Shown here one piece after another: positions 25,257 through 34,420 of a DNA stretch of 64,000 nt. The notes beneath the pieces were generated by a model. It made no database searches. It had not been told where the DNA came from and saw only the letters and a list, made by a program, of their open reading frames with translations. The translations under genes were made by a program, and so were the position numbers. The stretch is from DATMXT01 sp963662765 (GTDB taxonomy: Bacteria > Bacillota > Clostridia > Oscillospirales > Feifaniaceae). Position 1 is the first letter of the stretch, and every line of letters begins with the position of its first letter. The DNA is taken from NCBI GenBank assembly GCA_963662765.2, contig CAXXUP010000006.1, positions 403,086-467,085 on the forward strand, given 5' to 3'.

Positions 25257-25974
25257 ATGAACGGCAAAAAAATACGGATCAAAAAAGACAAAAAGGGCTT
25301 TACCCTCATTGAGCTTGCCGTCGTCGTCGCCATCATGGCGGACCTTACGGCGGTTTTGACGCCGGGGTATTAGAAATACTTCGCAAAGGCGCGGGAGGCG
25401 GCGGCCGTAACCGAGTGCGGCAACGTCGTAAAGAACGCGTCCCTTGAAGTTGTCGGGCTATCAATTGACGGGATATCGGACACGGACGAGGTGGCCCATG
25501 CCTTGAACAGCGATTAGGTGGGGCTAAACTCCCCAGCCGGGGGCGTCAGGTGCGCTGCTGGACGACCTCACGGTCAACGAGGGGCTCTCGGTGGCAAGGG
25601 CTGCGTACGAATCCGCCAAGGGCATTGTGGTCACCTATATCGCAGGGCGAGCACCTGAGTACAGCATCGGATACCTATCCGGCGGCTTTGGCGGCACCTA
25701 CGCGTCCGCCGCGGCGGCCTCGCTGCCGGACACTATTCAAAGTTTCCCCAATAGCAGCGCCGTAGATGGCACATACTGGGTGCCGGTCTATACCACAGAT
25801 GGGGACATTGCCATGGTCGCCTGCACAGAGTCGTCGTACCCGCCAGGCACCTTGGCGTCTTATGTGATTTATTACAACACAAACGGCAGTGGGGCGAGTT
25901 TACAGACAAATTATCTGACCGATCACAATTTGTTTATGGGCACGACCGCCTCATCCTGGAAGCTCGTGGAATAG
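25257..25974 (+). pseudogene. type IV pilin-like protein, two ambers and a frameshift
   Basis: The ATG at 25257 has GGAGG upstream. The N-terminus is a prepilin: a basic leader, KKGFTLIELAVVVAIM with the conserved Phe after the peptidase Gly and Glu at position 5, then a hydrophobic helix. TAG at 25371-25373 follows LTPGY, yet the frame continues convincingly as KYFAKAREAAAVTEC. A second TAG is at 25515-25517 after HALNSD. Removing one G from the GGGGG at 25539-25543 then joins the remaining frame (ASGALLDDLTVNEGLSVARAAYESAKG), which runs to TAG 25974. Read through, it is a 230-240 residue pilin or pseudopilin. No assembly genes are nearby. Confidence 0.8.
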
Positions 25975-25976
25975 CG

Positions 25977-26017
25977 AAAAATCCGGCAACACAAAAAAAC
26001 GTGTTGCCGGATTTTTT
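25977..26017 (+). terminator. terminator after the pilin gene
   Basis: AAAAATCCGGCAACAC pairs with GTGTTGCCGGATTTTT; the long perfect stem ends in a T run. Confidence 0.9.
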
Positions 26018-26090
26018 ATCCCTTTGGGGCGTTGAACACAGATAAAATAAAAGAAGCGCATGGACATGCGCTTATCCTTTGGTTGAATTT

Positions 26091-27059
26091 TTACTGCATG
26101 GATATCGCGAGCAGCGTCATCGTCCCGTCAATGGCGTATGTTCCGATACAGGCCGGCAAAAGGATCGTTTCGCCGAAAGCGATGCCGCAAGTCCCTCCGT
26201 CATAGATGATGATGCCGCTGCCCTTCGTACACATGAGCACGATAAAGCTGTCCGCGGTGGCGCTCATAAAGCTGCGGTGTATGCTGATTTTGTCAATGTT
26301 GAAATAGGGGGACCGAAGGACGCTGTTGGTGTGATAATCCTTGTAATCGGCAATTCGGGGACAGACCTCACGACGGTTTAACGAGTTGAAATCAATGACG
26401 TCAAGCGCCTTGGCGGTACTCAGCGCCCTGCCGTTGCCGTCCTTATCCACCCGGCCCCAGTCGTAGATGCGGTAAGTTGTGTTGCTGTTTTGCTGGATCT
26501 CGGCAATTAAAAGCCCGCCCAAAATCGCATGGACTTTGCCTGCCGGCACAAAAAAAGCATCTCCCAAATTTGCGTCGGCCATGTTCAGGGTCCGCTCGAT
26601 TTTCTGATCCGCAATGGCCTTCACAAAGTCTGCTTTTGACTGATCGGTTTTTACACCATAGACGATTTTAGCATTCTCTTTGGCGTCCAAAATGTACCAC
26701 AGCTCGCTTTTGCCGCTGTTTTCGCCGCTGCGTTTGGCATAGGCGTCGTTTGGGTGGACCTGTACCGAGAGGTTTTCTTTCGCGTCGATGATTTTAATGA
26801 GAAGGGGGAAAGAAGTGCCGAAGTTTTTATACGTTCGGATTCCAACCAGCATATCTTTGTACTTTACGATCAGCCCCTCTAAACTCATTCCCTTGAGGGC
26901 GCCCGAGGACACAATGCTTGTCCCGTCCTCACGGCAGCAGAGTTCCCAGCTTTCGGCCACATGATCGATGCCGATGTCCCGGTGGAAATGCCTAGCGATA
27001 CTCGTTCCGCCCCACAGAATCTGCTTGTAGATGGGATCGAATTTCAAGGGATACAGCAA
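26091..27059 (-). CDS. manA: mannose-6-phosphate isomerase, type I
   Basis: The start is TTG 27,059, 8 bases after AAAGGAGG, giving 322 residues, the usual size for the Firmicute ManA. Zinc-site motifs are visible: SVQVHPNDAYA, the Glu in SGKSELWYI and FVPAGKVHAILGG. It interconverts fructose-6-phosphate and mannose-6-phosphate in the cytosol. It is the last gene of the six-gene mannose operon, its start lying next to the mutase stop, so the two are coupled. This gives the operon its entry point from glycolysis. Confidence 0.92.
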   Translation of the reverse strand: MLYPLKFDPIYKQILWGGTSIARHFHRDIGIDHVAESWELCCREDGTSIVSSGALKGMSLEGLIVKYKDMLVGIRTYKNFGTSFPLLIKIIDAKENLSVQVHPNDAYAKRSGENSGKSELWYILDAKENAKIVYGVKTDQSKADFVKAIADQKIERTLNMADANLGDAFFVPAGKVHAILGGLLIAEIQQNSNTTYRIYDWGRVDKDGNGRALSTAKALDVIDFNSLNRREVCPRIADYKDYHTNSVLRSPYFNIDKISIHRSFMSATADSFIVLMCTKGSGIIIYDGGTCGIAFGETILLPACIGTYAIDGTMTLLAISMQ

Positions 27060-27060
27060 A

Positions 27061-28779
27061 TCAGCCACCTCCTTTTGACAGTTCGATTTTACGCACAAGA
27101 TCGGCCTCGAGCGCTTCCAGCATCCGGACAGCGCCGGGGCCGTCTTCTCCTTTGACGGTCAGATAGCACTTTAACTTGGGCTCCGTGCCGGAGGGTCGGA
27201 TGACGAGTGCGCCATCTTGTTCAAGTGAAAACGCCATCACGTCGGATTTCGGCAGCATCAGGGGGCCCGTCTCATGGGTGATATGGTTCACGGTGGTGGA
27301 AGACAAATAGTCGTCTGTTTTTTTGACCGTGAGTCCGCCGTAATCCGTAAAAGCACCCCGTCTGAAGTGGCCCATGATATCAATCATTTTTTGCATGCCG
27401 TCAGCGCCTTCAAACGAGAAAGAGAGGAGCTTGTGCTTCCAAAATCCATGCTGCCGATAGAGCGCTTCAAGCGCCTGGGGCAAGGTGGTGGTGTTTATTT
27501 TATAAAATGCGGCCATCTCGCAGATGAGCAAGGCGGTTGATACGGCATCCTTATCCCGGACAAAAGTCTCCGGCAGGTATCCGTAGCTCTCTTCAAACCC
27601 GAACACATAGCTGCTCTCTAGGTGATTTTGCTCCAAAAGGCCTATCTGTTCACCGATATATTTAAAGCCTGTGAGTGTATCGATCATGCGTGCGCCGTAT
27701 TCCTTGGCGATGCTGTCCGCCATTGCGCTTGTGACGATTGTTTTGATGATGACGGGACGATCCGGCAGCGTGTGACGGGCTTTTCTTTGCGACAAAATGT
27801 AATTTAACAGCAGACATCCGGTTTCGTTTCCCGTCAGGAGCTTGTATTCGAGTCCGTCTTTCACAGCGACGCCGATTCGGTCGCAGTCGGGGTCCGTGGC
27901 AAGCAACAAGTCCGCCTCCGTCCCGGCTGCAAGCCGGAGCGCAAGTTCGAATGCGGATTTCTCCTCCGGGTTGGGCGTTTGACAGGTCGAAAAGAGCCCG
28001 TCCGGGTTTTCCTGCTCCGGCACGATTTGCAGGCTGCGCAGTCCGGCCATTGAGAGAAGCTTTCGGACGGGCTTGTTCCCGGCACCGCTCAGCGGCGTGT
28101 AGATGACGGAGAGGTCCGAGTCTCTTAAAACTTCCGGGTTGACGGAGCACTGCAGTGCAAGGCCGAGATATTTCTCCAAAAGACTGTCCGAAATGAACGT
28201 GATGGTGCCTTCCAGAAGGGCATTTTCAAAGGGTATCTTTTTCACACCTTTGAAGATATCGACTTTTTCGATGTGGCGCTGTATGGCGTCAGCCATTCCG
28301 AGCGTCGCCTGACAGCCGTCCTTGCCATACACCTTGTAGCCGTTATACTTAGCCTGATTGTGGCTGGCGGTGATGACGATCCCGGCGTCACAGGCGAGCT
28401 CCCGCACCGCAAAGGATAAAATCGGCGTTGGCATCAGCTGCGAAAAAAGGTGTGCCGTGCCGCCGTTTGCGGCAATGACGGCGGCTGCCGTTTTTGCGAA
28501 CAGTTCCGACTTTATCCTGCTGTCATAGGCGATCGCGACTGAAAACCGTTCATTTTGACTTTTCAGATAATCGCACAGTCCCTGCGTCGCATGCCCTACG
28601 GTATAGATGTTCATGCGGTTTGTGCCGGCGCCCATGACCCCGCGCAGGCCGCCGGTCCCAAACCCTAACGCCTGATAAAACGCATCGCTGATCTGGGCCT
28701 CAGTCATGGCCGACAGTTCATTTTTCAGATCTTCCTCTTCAACGGCCAGCCATTCTTTGTGAATCTTGATTAAATCCAT
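27061..28779 (-). CDS. phosphoglucomutase/phosphomannomutase
   Basis: The 572 residues are the size of the long PgcA-type alpha-D-phosphohexomutases. All four signatures are present: phosphoserine loop ITASHNQAKYNGYK, metal loop DPDCDRIGV (Cys in place of the usual Ala), sugar loop GFEESYGY and phosphate site RPSGTEPKLKCY. It moves phosphate between C6 and C1 of glucose or mannose. In this operon mannose-6-phosphate to mannose-1-phosphate is the expected reaction. GAGG lies about 10 bases before the ATG. Confidence 0.93.
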   Translation of the reverse strand: MDLIKIHKEWLAVEEEDLKNELSAMTEAQISDAFYQALGFGTGGLRGVMGAGTNRMNIYTVGHATQGLCDYLKSQNERFSVAIAYDSRIKSELFAKTAAAVIAANGGTAHLFSQLMPTPILSFAVRELACDAGIVITASHNQAKYNGYKVYGKDGCQATLGMADAIQRHIEKVDIFKGVKKIPFENALLEGTITFISDSLLEKYLGLALQCSVNPEVLRDSDLSVIYTPLSGAGNKPVRKLLSMAGLRSLQIVPEQENPDGLFSTCQTPNPEEKSAFELALRLAAGTEADLLLATDPDCDRIGVAVKDGLEYKLLTGNETGCLLLNYILSQRKARHTLPDRPVIIKTIVTSAMADSIAKEYGARMIDTLTGFKYIGEQIGLLEQNHLESSYVFGFEESYGYLPETFVRDKDAVSTALLICEMAAFYKINTTTLPQALEALYRQHGFWKHKLLSFSFEGADGMQKMIDIMGHFRRGAFTDYGGLTVKKTDDYLSSTTVNHITHETGPLMLPKSDVMAFSLEQDGALVIRPSGTEPKLKCYLTVKGEDGPGAVRMLEALEADLVRKIELSKGGG

Positions 28780-28840
28780 AGCGCTGCTGCCTCTTCGCTG
28801 TTTTTTTAAAAGTGAGAAAAGCTGTCTTACGGCCCTTCGT

Positions 28841-29902
28841 TCAGACGATTTTCACGGTTTTTCCGCTGTCTGATATTTCATATTTTTTAATGGTCAGATA
28901 GGCGATCCAGAAGGACACGACACTTTCGGCACCCTGATTCTTGTTTAATCCGTCCGCTTGAATTCCGTCATAGCAGCCGCCGGTCTCAGGATCGATCATA
29001 ATGAGGCCTTTCGAGTTCTCACCCAAGTACCAAAAAAAGCAGGCTTTTGCCTTTTGGAAAAATCCGTTGTTGCCGGAGAGCGCAAAAGCTTCAAGATACG
29101 CGAGCATGGTTTCACAGGCCTCCACCGGCTGTTCATCGAATTCGGCGGGCTCGTCCCCCTTATTCAGCCAGCCGTTGCAGCCGATCGGCTTGAAAAATTT
29201 CTTTTTGAACGTCTTGCTCTCGAGAAACTTCAGGCTCTCAATGCCTACTTGCCGGTATCGGTCCACTTTCGTAATGCGAAACGCCGTAAGCATTGCCCAC
29301 GGCAAAATGGCATTGCAGTAGGTCATACTGTCTTCGAACCAGTGCCAGTAGCCGCCGCTGCAATGCGCGAAACGGTCGGTCAGCGAATCGGCCAGCAGGA
29401 CAATGGTTTTATTGGTCTCCTCCGCGTTTAGGCAGGCAAGGCCTATCAGCACGTAGGCTTGTGCCCTGGGTGCACTGATTTTGGCGCAGTTCGGCAGGGC
29501 CTTCTCGATGAGCGTCCAGATGGCCTGTTTTGCGTTTTGGGGTGTTGCGGGATGTACAAAGGTATAACACAGTGCCCAAAGACACCGTCCGAAGCAGTCC
29601 TCAGAGCCATCGGTACCCAAAAACACGCGGCTGTACCCCATAAAATTGCGGAAGGTTCCGTCATCGTTTTGGGCGTGGCACAGGAAGGAAATATAGGTAT
29701 AGATGAGGTCTTCAATCTTCGTTGCACGGTGCGCGTCATACAGTTCGATGGCCATGATGAGTGCTCTGGCATTGTCGTCGGAGGTATACCCCTCCGAGAG
29801 GTTTGGTACGCCGTAGATGGCGTGCTGAAGTATCCCGGTGTCGTCCGTCATGTGGAAAATGTGACTCGTTTTGACGGCGACTGACTCTTTGTTGAGGTTC
29901 AT
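28841..29902 (-). CDS. alpha/alpha-toroid protein of the mannose operon
   Basis: The 353 residues form a helical-repeat protein, probably a six-hairpin toroid. Acidic and aromatic motifs typical of sugar-active toroids are visible (LSEGYTSDDNARALIMAIE, GGYWHWFEDSMTYCNAILPWAM, DEQPVEACETMLAYLEAF). It has no signal peptide. Its ATG overlaps the stop of the glycosyltransferase gene in an ATGA arrangement, implying coupled translation and probably a joint function. Homologues are sometimes labelled glycosyltransferase from operon context. The exact activity is unknown; glycoside hydrolase or processing partner are possibilities. Confidence 0.7.
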   Translation of the reverse strand: MNLNKESVAVKTSHIFHMTDDTGILQHAIYGVPNLSEGYTSDDNARALIMAIELYDAHRATKIEDLIYTYISFLCHAQNDDGTFRNFMGYSRVFLGTDGSEDCFGRCLWALCYTFVHPATPQNAKQAIWTLIEKALPNCAKISAPRAQAYVLIGLACLNAEETNKTIVLLADSLTDRFAHCSGGYWHWFEDSMTYCNAILPWAMLTAFRITKVDRYRQVGIESLKFLESKTFKKKFFKPIGCNGWLNKGDEPAEFDEQPVEACETMLAYLEAFALSGNNGFFQKAKACFFWYLGENSKGLIMIDPETGGCYDGIQADGLNKNQGAESVVSFWIAYLTIKKYEISDSGKTVKIV

Positions 29903-31113
29903 AGGCTGGCCACGGTGTTTCCACTCATTCTAGACTGTAATTTATCGGAGCTGGCACATTTTCTGTGCTGTGTCAGGACATCAGAAAAGAGAGCCTTGTA
30001 TTGCTGCGCAACATACTCCCATGTCATGGTCTTTCCAAGTTCCAGCATTTTTTGTTCCATCTGTCTCTTTTCTTCCGGGTGGTCGAGCACATACTCGATA
30101 CAGTCGGCAATCGAAGCGGAGTCCCTAAACTCGGCAAGAAGTCCGCGGCCGTCCGACAGCATCTCTTTTGCGTAGCTGTAGGGGGTTGAGACGATGACGC
30201 GGCCGTATCCAGCAGCGTAGGCGAGCGTTCCGCTTACGGCCTGATCTTTATTGAGATAGGGGGTCAAATAAATATCGGAAAGCTTCAGATAACGGATGAT
30301 CTCCTCTTCCGTCAAATATTTGTTAATGAACCGGACATTATCCTCAACGCCCAGTTTTTCAACCAGTGTCCGGAGCGTGTTTCGATATTCCTCTCCGGAC
30401 TCGTTTTTGATGGCGGGATGCGTCTGTCCCAGGATGAAATACAGGACTTCTTTATGGGACTTCGCCACTTTCGCAATGGCCTCCACCCCGTATTCCAGCC
30501 CTTTTCCTGGGCCTAGAAGACCGAATGTACTGACGATCGTGCGGTTTTCCAGTCCGAACTCCTCTTTGAGCCGCTCTCTGGACTTCATGGGGATATAGGG
30601 TACGCCGTGATTGATGACGGCGATCTTTGATGGGTCAATGCCGTACGTATGGACCAGCGTATCAACGGAGTTCTTTGCCATGGTGATGACTTTTTTCCCT
30701 TTTTTCCCGAGGACATGGATGATGTGCCGCTGCATCTCATTTGGCTCCTGGAGCACGGTGTGCAGCGTTGTCACAAACGGAATTTGCAGATTGTCGACAA
30801 GATCGAGGATATATTCGCCCCACTCGCCGCCATAGATCCCAAACTCGTGTTCGATGACCAACAGTTCGATATCCGAATTGTACAGCCTGCTTGCCATTCG
30901 CTGATAGCTCGGCCTGTTATTCTGTGCGAGTTCCATGATCACGTGATCGTCATACCGCAAGCTTTTGTTGCTAACGGCGATGACCTTGCTTTGCCTCGTC
31001 GCATGCAGCTTGCTCATGTGAAATATCAAATTTTCTGTAAATGTTGCGAGTCCGCATTCTCTCGGGGGATACGTACTTAAATAGGCGATGTTCATATATT
31101 TTTCGGAAGTCAA
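29899..31113 (-). CDS. GT4-family glycosyltransferase
   Basis: The chosen TTG at 31,113 has GGAGG 8 bases upstream; an ATG at 31,095 is the alternative. The protein (404 residues) is a GT-B retaining transferase: N-terminal AYLSTYPPRECGLATFTENL, donor-side FGLLGPGKGLEYGVEAI and a C-terminal EX7E-like patch (PYLNKDQAVSGTLAYAAGYG). It is cytosolic. Mannose activation genes on both sides suggest GDP-mannose as donor, which is inference. Confidence 0.87.
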   Translation of the reverse strand: MTSEKYMNIAYLSTYPPRECGLATFTENLIFHMSKLHATRQSKVIAVSNKSLRYDDHVIMELAQNNRPSYQRMASRLYNSDIELLVIEHEFGIYGGEWGEYILDLVDNLQIPFVTTLHTVLQEPNEMQRHIIHVLGKKGKKVITMAKNSVDTLVHTYGIDPSKIAVINHGVPYIPMKSRERLKEEFGLENRTIVSTFGLLGPGKGLEYGVEAIAKVAKSHKEVLYFILGQTHPAIKNESGEEYRNTLRTLVEKLGVEDNVRFINKYLTEEEIIRYLKLSDIYLTPYLNKDQAVSGTLAYAAGYGRVIVSTPYSYAKEMLSDGRGLLAEFRDSASIADCIEYVLDHPEEKRQMEQKMLELGKTMTWEYVAQQYKALFSDVLTQHRKCASSDKLQSRMSGNTVASL

Positions 31114-31132
31114 GATCCAGTCCTCCAGTGTA

Positions 31133-32170
31133 TTAAGCATTTAATTTTCTCCCGTCTGTCAGGAGCCGCCTCCCTGCGGGTGGGCATGTGCAAAAATGGA
31201 ATTCGAGTGCGGCAACCTTCTCACGCATCCGGGCATGGCGTCTGACGTTCATTTTGTTCCAGAGGATGCTGTTGACGACACTGCCGCCCTCTTTTATGCA
31301 GACATTGTCTCCGATGACAGCGTTTGGCCCGACCGTCGCATAGGCCCCGATTTTCACATTGCTGCCGATATAGACAGGGCCTGTGATGATCGCAGTGGCG
31401 TCTATATCGGAGCTGCCGTCTATGTATTTGCGCTGGCTGTCAAACTTGACGCCCGGCAGCTCGCATGCTCCATTCATGATATCATCGTGCGTCTGAAAAT
31501 ATTTTTCCGGGGTTCCGATGTCCATCCAGTACTTGCAGCCTTTATATACGGCGATTTTCCGGCCGCTGCGCAGCAGCGCAGGGAAGATCTCCCGCTCAAC
31601 CGAGACCGGCCGGTCTTCCGTTATTTCACGCAGCACTTCCGGTTCAAAGACATAGACCCCCGCATTGATATAATCGGACTTGAGCTCGGCAGCCGTTGGC
31701 TTTTCGGTAAAAGAAAGCGCATAGTCGCCCTCGTCATACTCGATCACGCCGTACGCACTGGGGTTGCATACCCTTGTTACGGCGATGGTTACGGCAGCCC
31801 CTTTTGCCCGGTGGCAGGCAACGAGCTCCGCATAATCCATATTGCATAGGATGTCCGCATTCAACACTAAGAATGTCTCGTCGTACAGATGCCCGGTCTT
31901 TTTAATCGCGCCGCCGGTTCCCATGGGGGAGTCCTCACAGACATACTCGATTTTGAGCCCGAATTTGCTGCCGTCGCCAAAGTATTGTTCGATATACAAA
32001 GGCATATAGCCGGTGCTGATGACGATTTCGTTGATACCGCATACCCTGAGATTCTCCATGCTTCTCTCTAAAAGTGGCTTATTCATAATCGGAACCATCG
32101 GTTTTGGGAGTTCATCGGTCAAGGGCTTCAGCCGCGAGCCCATACCACCGGCTAAAAATAATGCTTTCAT
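31133..32170 (-). CDS. sugar-1-phosphate nucleotidyltransferase (probable GDP-mannose type)
   Basis: MKALFLAGGMGSRLKPLT begins at 32,170 with AAAGGGGAAAC as ribosome site (345 residues). The nucleotidyltransferase domain has the GGxGxRLxP loop, PKPMVPIMNKP and an NADI metal motif; a left-handed beta-helix follows (ITGPVYIGSNVKIGAYATVGPNAVIGDNV). It joins NTP and a sugar-1-phosphate. Mannose-1-phosphate is suggested by the neighbouring mutase and isomerase; glucose-1-phosphate cannot be excluded. The last 25 residues look atypical and may reflect a late frameshift. Confidence 0.88.
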   Translation of the reverse strand: MKALFLAGGMGSRLKPLTDELPKPMVPIMNKPLLERSMENLRVCGINEIVISTGYMPLYIEQYFGDGSKFGLKIEYVCEDSPMGTGGAIKKTGHLYDETFLVLNADILCNMDYAELVACHRAKGAAVTIAVTRVCNPSAYGVIEYDEGDYALSFTEKPTAAELKSDYINAGVYVFEPEVLREITEDRPVSVEREIFPALLRSGRKIAVYKGCKYWMDIGTPEKYFQTHDDIMNGACELPGVKFDSQRKYIDGSSDIDATAIITGPVYIGSNVKIGAYATVGPNAVIGDNVCIKEGGSVVNSILWNKMNVRRHARMREKVAALEFHFCTCPPAGRRLLTDGRKLNA

Positions 32171-32276
32171 GTTTCCCCTTTCTAACTGTGCGATCACTGC
32201 GCACCAAAAAAAGCAGAACCCGTCCCCCTCATGCGAAACAGGCTCTGACATAAAGATATGAGGTTCATATTTTTTA

Positions 32277-33272
32277 TTATGTCGCCTGCTTTTCCTCCGG
32301 ACAAGATTTTATATAATCAAGTAAATCGCTTAAATTTGCCGTTGCGAGTGCAATGCTGGTGTCTGCCGCGCCGTAGAACATTTTGATTTTCCCCGTGGCT
32401 TCGTTTAAGATCCAGCCGCAGGGAAATACGGCACCGCCGACATCGCCCTCCCGCTCGTACGTCTCCTGGGGGCCGAATATCCATTCGTCGCTCCTGCGCA
32501 AAACGCGAAACGGATTGTCAAGATCAAGCAGTGCGAGCCCCAGCCGATAGATTGCGCCGGACGCTGTCTGTTTTACACCGTGGTACAAAATAAGCCAGCC
32601 GTCGGACGTCTCAAGCGGGGGAGCGCTCAGCCCCACCTTATCGGCATCCCACCAGGCGCCGGCGCGGGCAGCGATGAGGATCCGGCTGTCGCCCCAGTGT
32701 TTCATATCATCCGAGGTTGACGCCCAAATGTGTGTGCCACGCATGATGCTGGCGGCCATCGGCCGGTGGATGAGCATCCACTTCCCGCCGATTTTTCGCG
32801 GAAACAGTGCGGCGTCCTTGTCGGCCGCAGGCAAAATAGCCCCCAAGCGATCGAATGTTTCGAAATCTTTCGTCAAGGCAAGCGATACGGTGGGACCCGC
32901 TTCCGAATAGGCGGTGTAGGCGATGGCGTATTGATCCAGTTCTGCAATCCAGGTGATCCTGGGATCCTCAACGCCCCATCCTTCTTCAGGGTACTCACTA
33001 GGCTCCGCCTCAAAGGTCGGTTTCGTATCAACTTGCCAGTTGACGATGCCGTTTTCACTGACCGCTTTTGTCAGATGGGAAAAGCCTCTTCGGTCTTCAG
33101 CGCGCGCTAGCAGCAGTACCTTGTTTCCAAACAGTGTCACGCCGGGGTTGAATACCGAATTTACCGGATATGGCCAGTCCCTGGCCGATAGGATCGGATT
33201 GTTCTTATGCCGAACGAACAAGTCGAAGTATGTATTGTCGTGGCCTTTTAGCCTGGTTTCAAAATGCTGCAT
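32277..33272 (-). CDS. GH130 family beta-mannoside phosphorylase
   Basis: This 331-residue cytosolic five-bladed beta-propeller carries the GH130 catalytic segment GWGVEDPRITWI, where the Asp is the acid, along with phosphate-site residues (HRPMAASIMRG) and GLSAPPLETSDGWLILYHGVK. GH130 enzymes phosphorolyse beta-mannosides, releasing mannose-1-phosphate. It is the first gene of the mannose operon, about 106 bases before the nucleotidyltransferase. In Thermoanaerobacter, GH130 proteins act on beta-1,2-oligomannan; linkage here is not determined. Confidence 0.9.
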   Translation of the reverse strand: MQHFETRLKGHDNTYFDLFVRHKNNPILSARDWPYPVNSVFNPGVTLFGNKVLLLARAEDRRGFSHLTKAVSENGIVNWQVDTKPTFEAEPSEYPEEGWGVEDPRITWIAELDQYAIAYTAYSEAGPTVSLALTKDFETFDRLGAILPAADKDAALFPRKIGGKWMLIHRPMAASIMRGTHIWASTSDDMKHWGDSRILIAARAGAWWDADKVGLSAPPLETSDGWLILYHGVKQTASGAIYRLGLALLDLDNPFRVLRRSDEWIFGPQETYEREGDVGGAVFPCGWILNEATGKIKMFYGAADTSIALATANLSDLLDYIKSCPEEKQAT

Positions 33273-33353
33273 GTTTTAACGCCATTTCTTCATCAGATTT
33301 TGTCGCAGAGCAGCAAAAGAGAGAACTCTGAGCAGCTGTTGCAAAGCGCTTGT

Positions 33354-33713
33354 CTATTTAATTTGCTGATCGAGCTCTTTGCTTTGCACATCGAACTCTT
33401 TTCTTTGCACATCGATATCTTTTCTTTGCACATCGAGCTCTTTTCGCTGCTGATCAATATCTTTTCTTTGATTGTCAAGGTTTCGCTGCTGCGCATGGTT
33501 ATCTTCCTGCAAATTCGCTGTCGCCGCTGCCTGGGACTTGTTGACTGAGTATTGCGGAGAGTATACACCGACCAAAAAGCCCAGGGCACCGAGCGCGATT
33601 TCACTGATGTTTACGATAAGGTCAGCTTTAAACATGGGCACGAGGCCTGTGAGGCCCAAGATGCCCATCGCCAGGGCTGCAAGACCCAGAATGACACAGG
33701 TAAGTTTTTTCAT
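33354..33713 (-). CDS. small membrane protein with heptad-repeat tail
   Basis: ATG at 33,713 (119 residues) has GGGGG 8 bases upstream. Two hydrophobic helices (about 3-22 and 32-52) are followed by a charged tail built from six 7-residue repeats (LDNQRKD, IDQQRKE, LDVQRKD, IDVQRKE, FDVQSKE, LDQQIK), which should form a coiled coil. The tail is probably cytoplasmic. I do not recognise the family. It could be an oligomerising scaffold. Confidence 0.75.
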   Translation of the reverse strand: MKKLTCVILGLAALAMGILGLTGLVPMFKADLIVNISEIALGALGFLVGVYSPQYSVNKSQAAATANLQEDNHAQQRNLDNQRKDIDQQRKELDVQRKDIDVQRKEFDVQSKELDQQIK

Positions 33714-33939
33714 TTTCATCGCCCCCAAATAATTTGTCTTTGAGCTCCAACATACAAGATAGCTGCTTTACGAGTGGGATGGTTTATTGGTCCTTGAGCC
33801 CGAACGCTATTTTTACGCAGGCCTTGCAGGTTGTTATTCTCCGCTTTGTAAGGTGGCTGCGGCGGCGACCCTAGCTCCGGTAATATGGTATGTCGTCTAA
33901 AAGTCGCCGCCGCAGCTTTGGAATATTTGCGAACGTTCG

Positions 33940-34362
33940 TTATTTCGCTTTGATATCCTTGGAAATCTCGATCACAGTTTTGTGGAAATTCTTGGAGATC
34001 TTATCGCTTTCGTCCTTGAGATCGTCCTTGATATCGTCTTTCATTTCGTCCGATTTGTCATGAAGATCGCTTAGGATATTATGTGCTTCCTTTTTTGCGT
34101 GTGCCGCACAGTCGTTGGCGTCCTCGGCTTTCTGAAGTACGGCATCCTTCATATCCTCCGCCGCATTGAAAGCATGATTCATCATTTTGACGCGCTCTTT
34201 CTTTGTCAGGGCGAACGTGAAGAGAGTTCCTGCGATTACGACTGCGCCGGTGCCGACTGCGGCTACGATACCAAGGATGGCGGCAGCCTTTCGGGCGGAT
34301 TGCGCCCTCGCCATTTTTGCGTATTTCGAGTTCATTTTGCTTAGGGTATGATTGATTGTCAT
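33940..34362 (-). CDS. YtxH-like membrane-anchored helical protein
   Basis: The 140 residues have a basic N-terminus, one membrane helix (AAILGIVAAVGTGAVVIAGTLFTF, about 26-50) and a long amphipathic, Lys/Asp-rich helical tail. This is the YtxH-like layout. Such proteins are often stress-induced and of unknown function. It is downstream of the sortase gene. Confidence 0.7.
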   Translation of the reverse strand: MTINHTLSKMNSKYAKMARAQSARKAAAILGIVAAVGTGAVVIAGTLFTFALTKKERVKMMNHAFNAAEDMKDAVLQKAEDANDCAAHAKKEAHNILSDLHDKSDEMKDDIKDDLKDESDKISKNFHKTVIEISKDIKAK

Positions 34363-34420
34363 AATAAAGTCTCCTTAAAATTTTGTTTTTTGATTTTTGA
34401 GCAGCGCTGACAATGCGGGG

